A stretch of DNA of 21,817 nt from Choristocarpus tenellus KU-1152 (lineage: Eukaryota > Phaeophyceae), in the NCBI GenBank assembly GCA_964200185.2, contig CAXNAD020000320.1:1-21817 (forward strand), written 5' to 3'. Under the pieces are notes generated by a model. That model made no database searches, had not been told where the DNA came from, and saw only the letters and a list, made by a program, of their open reading frames with translations. The position numbers and the translations under genes are program-made. Of the stretch, positions 21,441-21,817 are shown piece by piece (position 1 is the stretch's first letter; each line of letters opens with the position of its first letter).

Positions 21441-21817
21441 GTAAGTTCATGTATTTTTGTGGGTTCGAAGAACAGTGGACCGATGCGTTTTGATGGATGA
21501 TTTGTATGCTTGATGGAGGGGGTGGTGCGTATTATGCTCAAGGTGTATGTGTGGAATAAACACAACTCTAGCAGCGTCTGTGAGGTGCTAATAACCAAGG
21601 TGTTGATATAACTCAATTGATGACAGCACTTGAGAAGATTATGAAAGCTGCATGTAATGTGCTATGCAGTAAGAAAGGTGTTGAAAGGGTAATCAGATGA
21701 GAGTAGAAACATCTGTGTACATGTGTTCGTAGTGTTGGTTGGGGGGGTGAGGGGTTGGGGAGTTGGGGGGAGGGACATTTGGGGATGTTGTGAGATGAGC
21801 ACTGTTCAACACCTAAA
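21441..21817 (+). other. Downstream PPR intron sequence to the window end
   Basis: This begins with a GTAAGT donor if the exon ending at 21440 is real. A frame at 21602-21697 reads VDITQLMTALEKIMKAACN and could be helical, but it lacks PPR signature residues and convincing splice sites, so I leave it unassigned. Positions 21741-21774 hold a second very G-rich tract, with runs of 7, 4, 4, 6 and 3 G. Confidence 0.4.

Noticed and set aside
21257-21616. 119-codon minus-strand frame rich in Pro, His and Ser
   Set aside because: It is the complement of a G-rich low-complexity tract and of the probable PPR exon; no domain.
1-21817. CRISPR arrays, operons, Shine-Dalgarno sites and insertion sequences
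   Set aside because: The DNA is eukaryotic with spliced genes; no regularly spaced repeats or prokaryotic signals were seen.

Overview
The window is nuclear DNA of a eukaryotic alga. It holds three intron-rich protein genes with canonical GT..AG splice sites and no sign of prokaryotic organisation. All three begin with a signal-peptide-like stretch ending in Ala followed at once by Phe (ALA|FGV, SQA|FVS, VNA|FNG) and then an S/T/R-rich stretch. That is the known form of the bipartite plastid-targeting presequence in algae with a complex red-lineage plastid (stramenopiles, cryptophytes, haptophytes, chromerids). The sequence does not let me choose among these groups.

Layout. Positions 1-1215: no gene recognised, with an (AT)8 repeat. 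Positions 1216-7237 (+): a nine-exon tRNA-dihydrouridine synthase of the Dus1 type that splices into one 465-residue frame. Positions 7238-10488: spacer between two convergent genes; 7668-8281 contains coding-like pieces that I cannot identify. Positions 10489-15150 (-): a three-exon [2Fe-2S] ferredoxin of the FdC2 type, 186 residues, with a 3.5-kb second intron. Positions 15151-16398: spacer between divergent genes, presumably holding the promoters of both neighbours. From 16399 (+): a pentatricopeptide-repeat (PPR) gene with six exons joined in phase to 20106, a probable seventh at 21391-21440, and a 3' end outside the window.

The last PPR intron carries an AT-rich block (about 20320-21120) that differs in composition from the rest. 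One minus-strand frame there stays open for 186 codons apart from TAA, and its right edge encodes a short match to the C-terminal motif of ATP synthase delta/OSCP. This looks like inserted DNA, perhaps from an organelle or another AT-rich genome.

If the presequences are read correctly, all three products work in the plastid: tRNA modification (Dus), electron transfer (FdC2) and RNA processing or translation (PPR). They are separate transcription units, not an operon. Gene models rest on hand splicing with reading phase as the check; no search was run.
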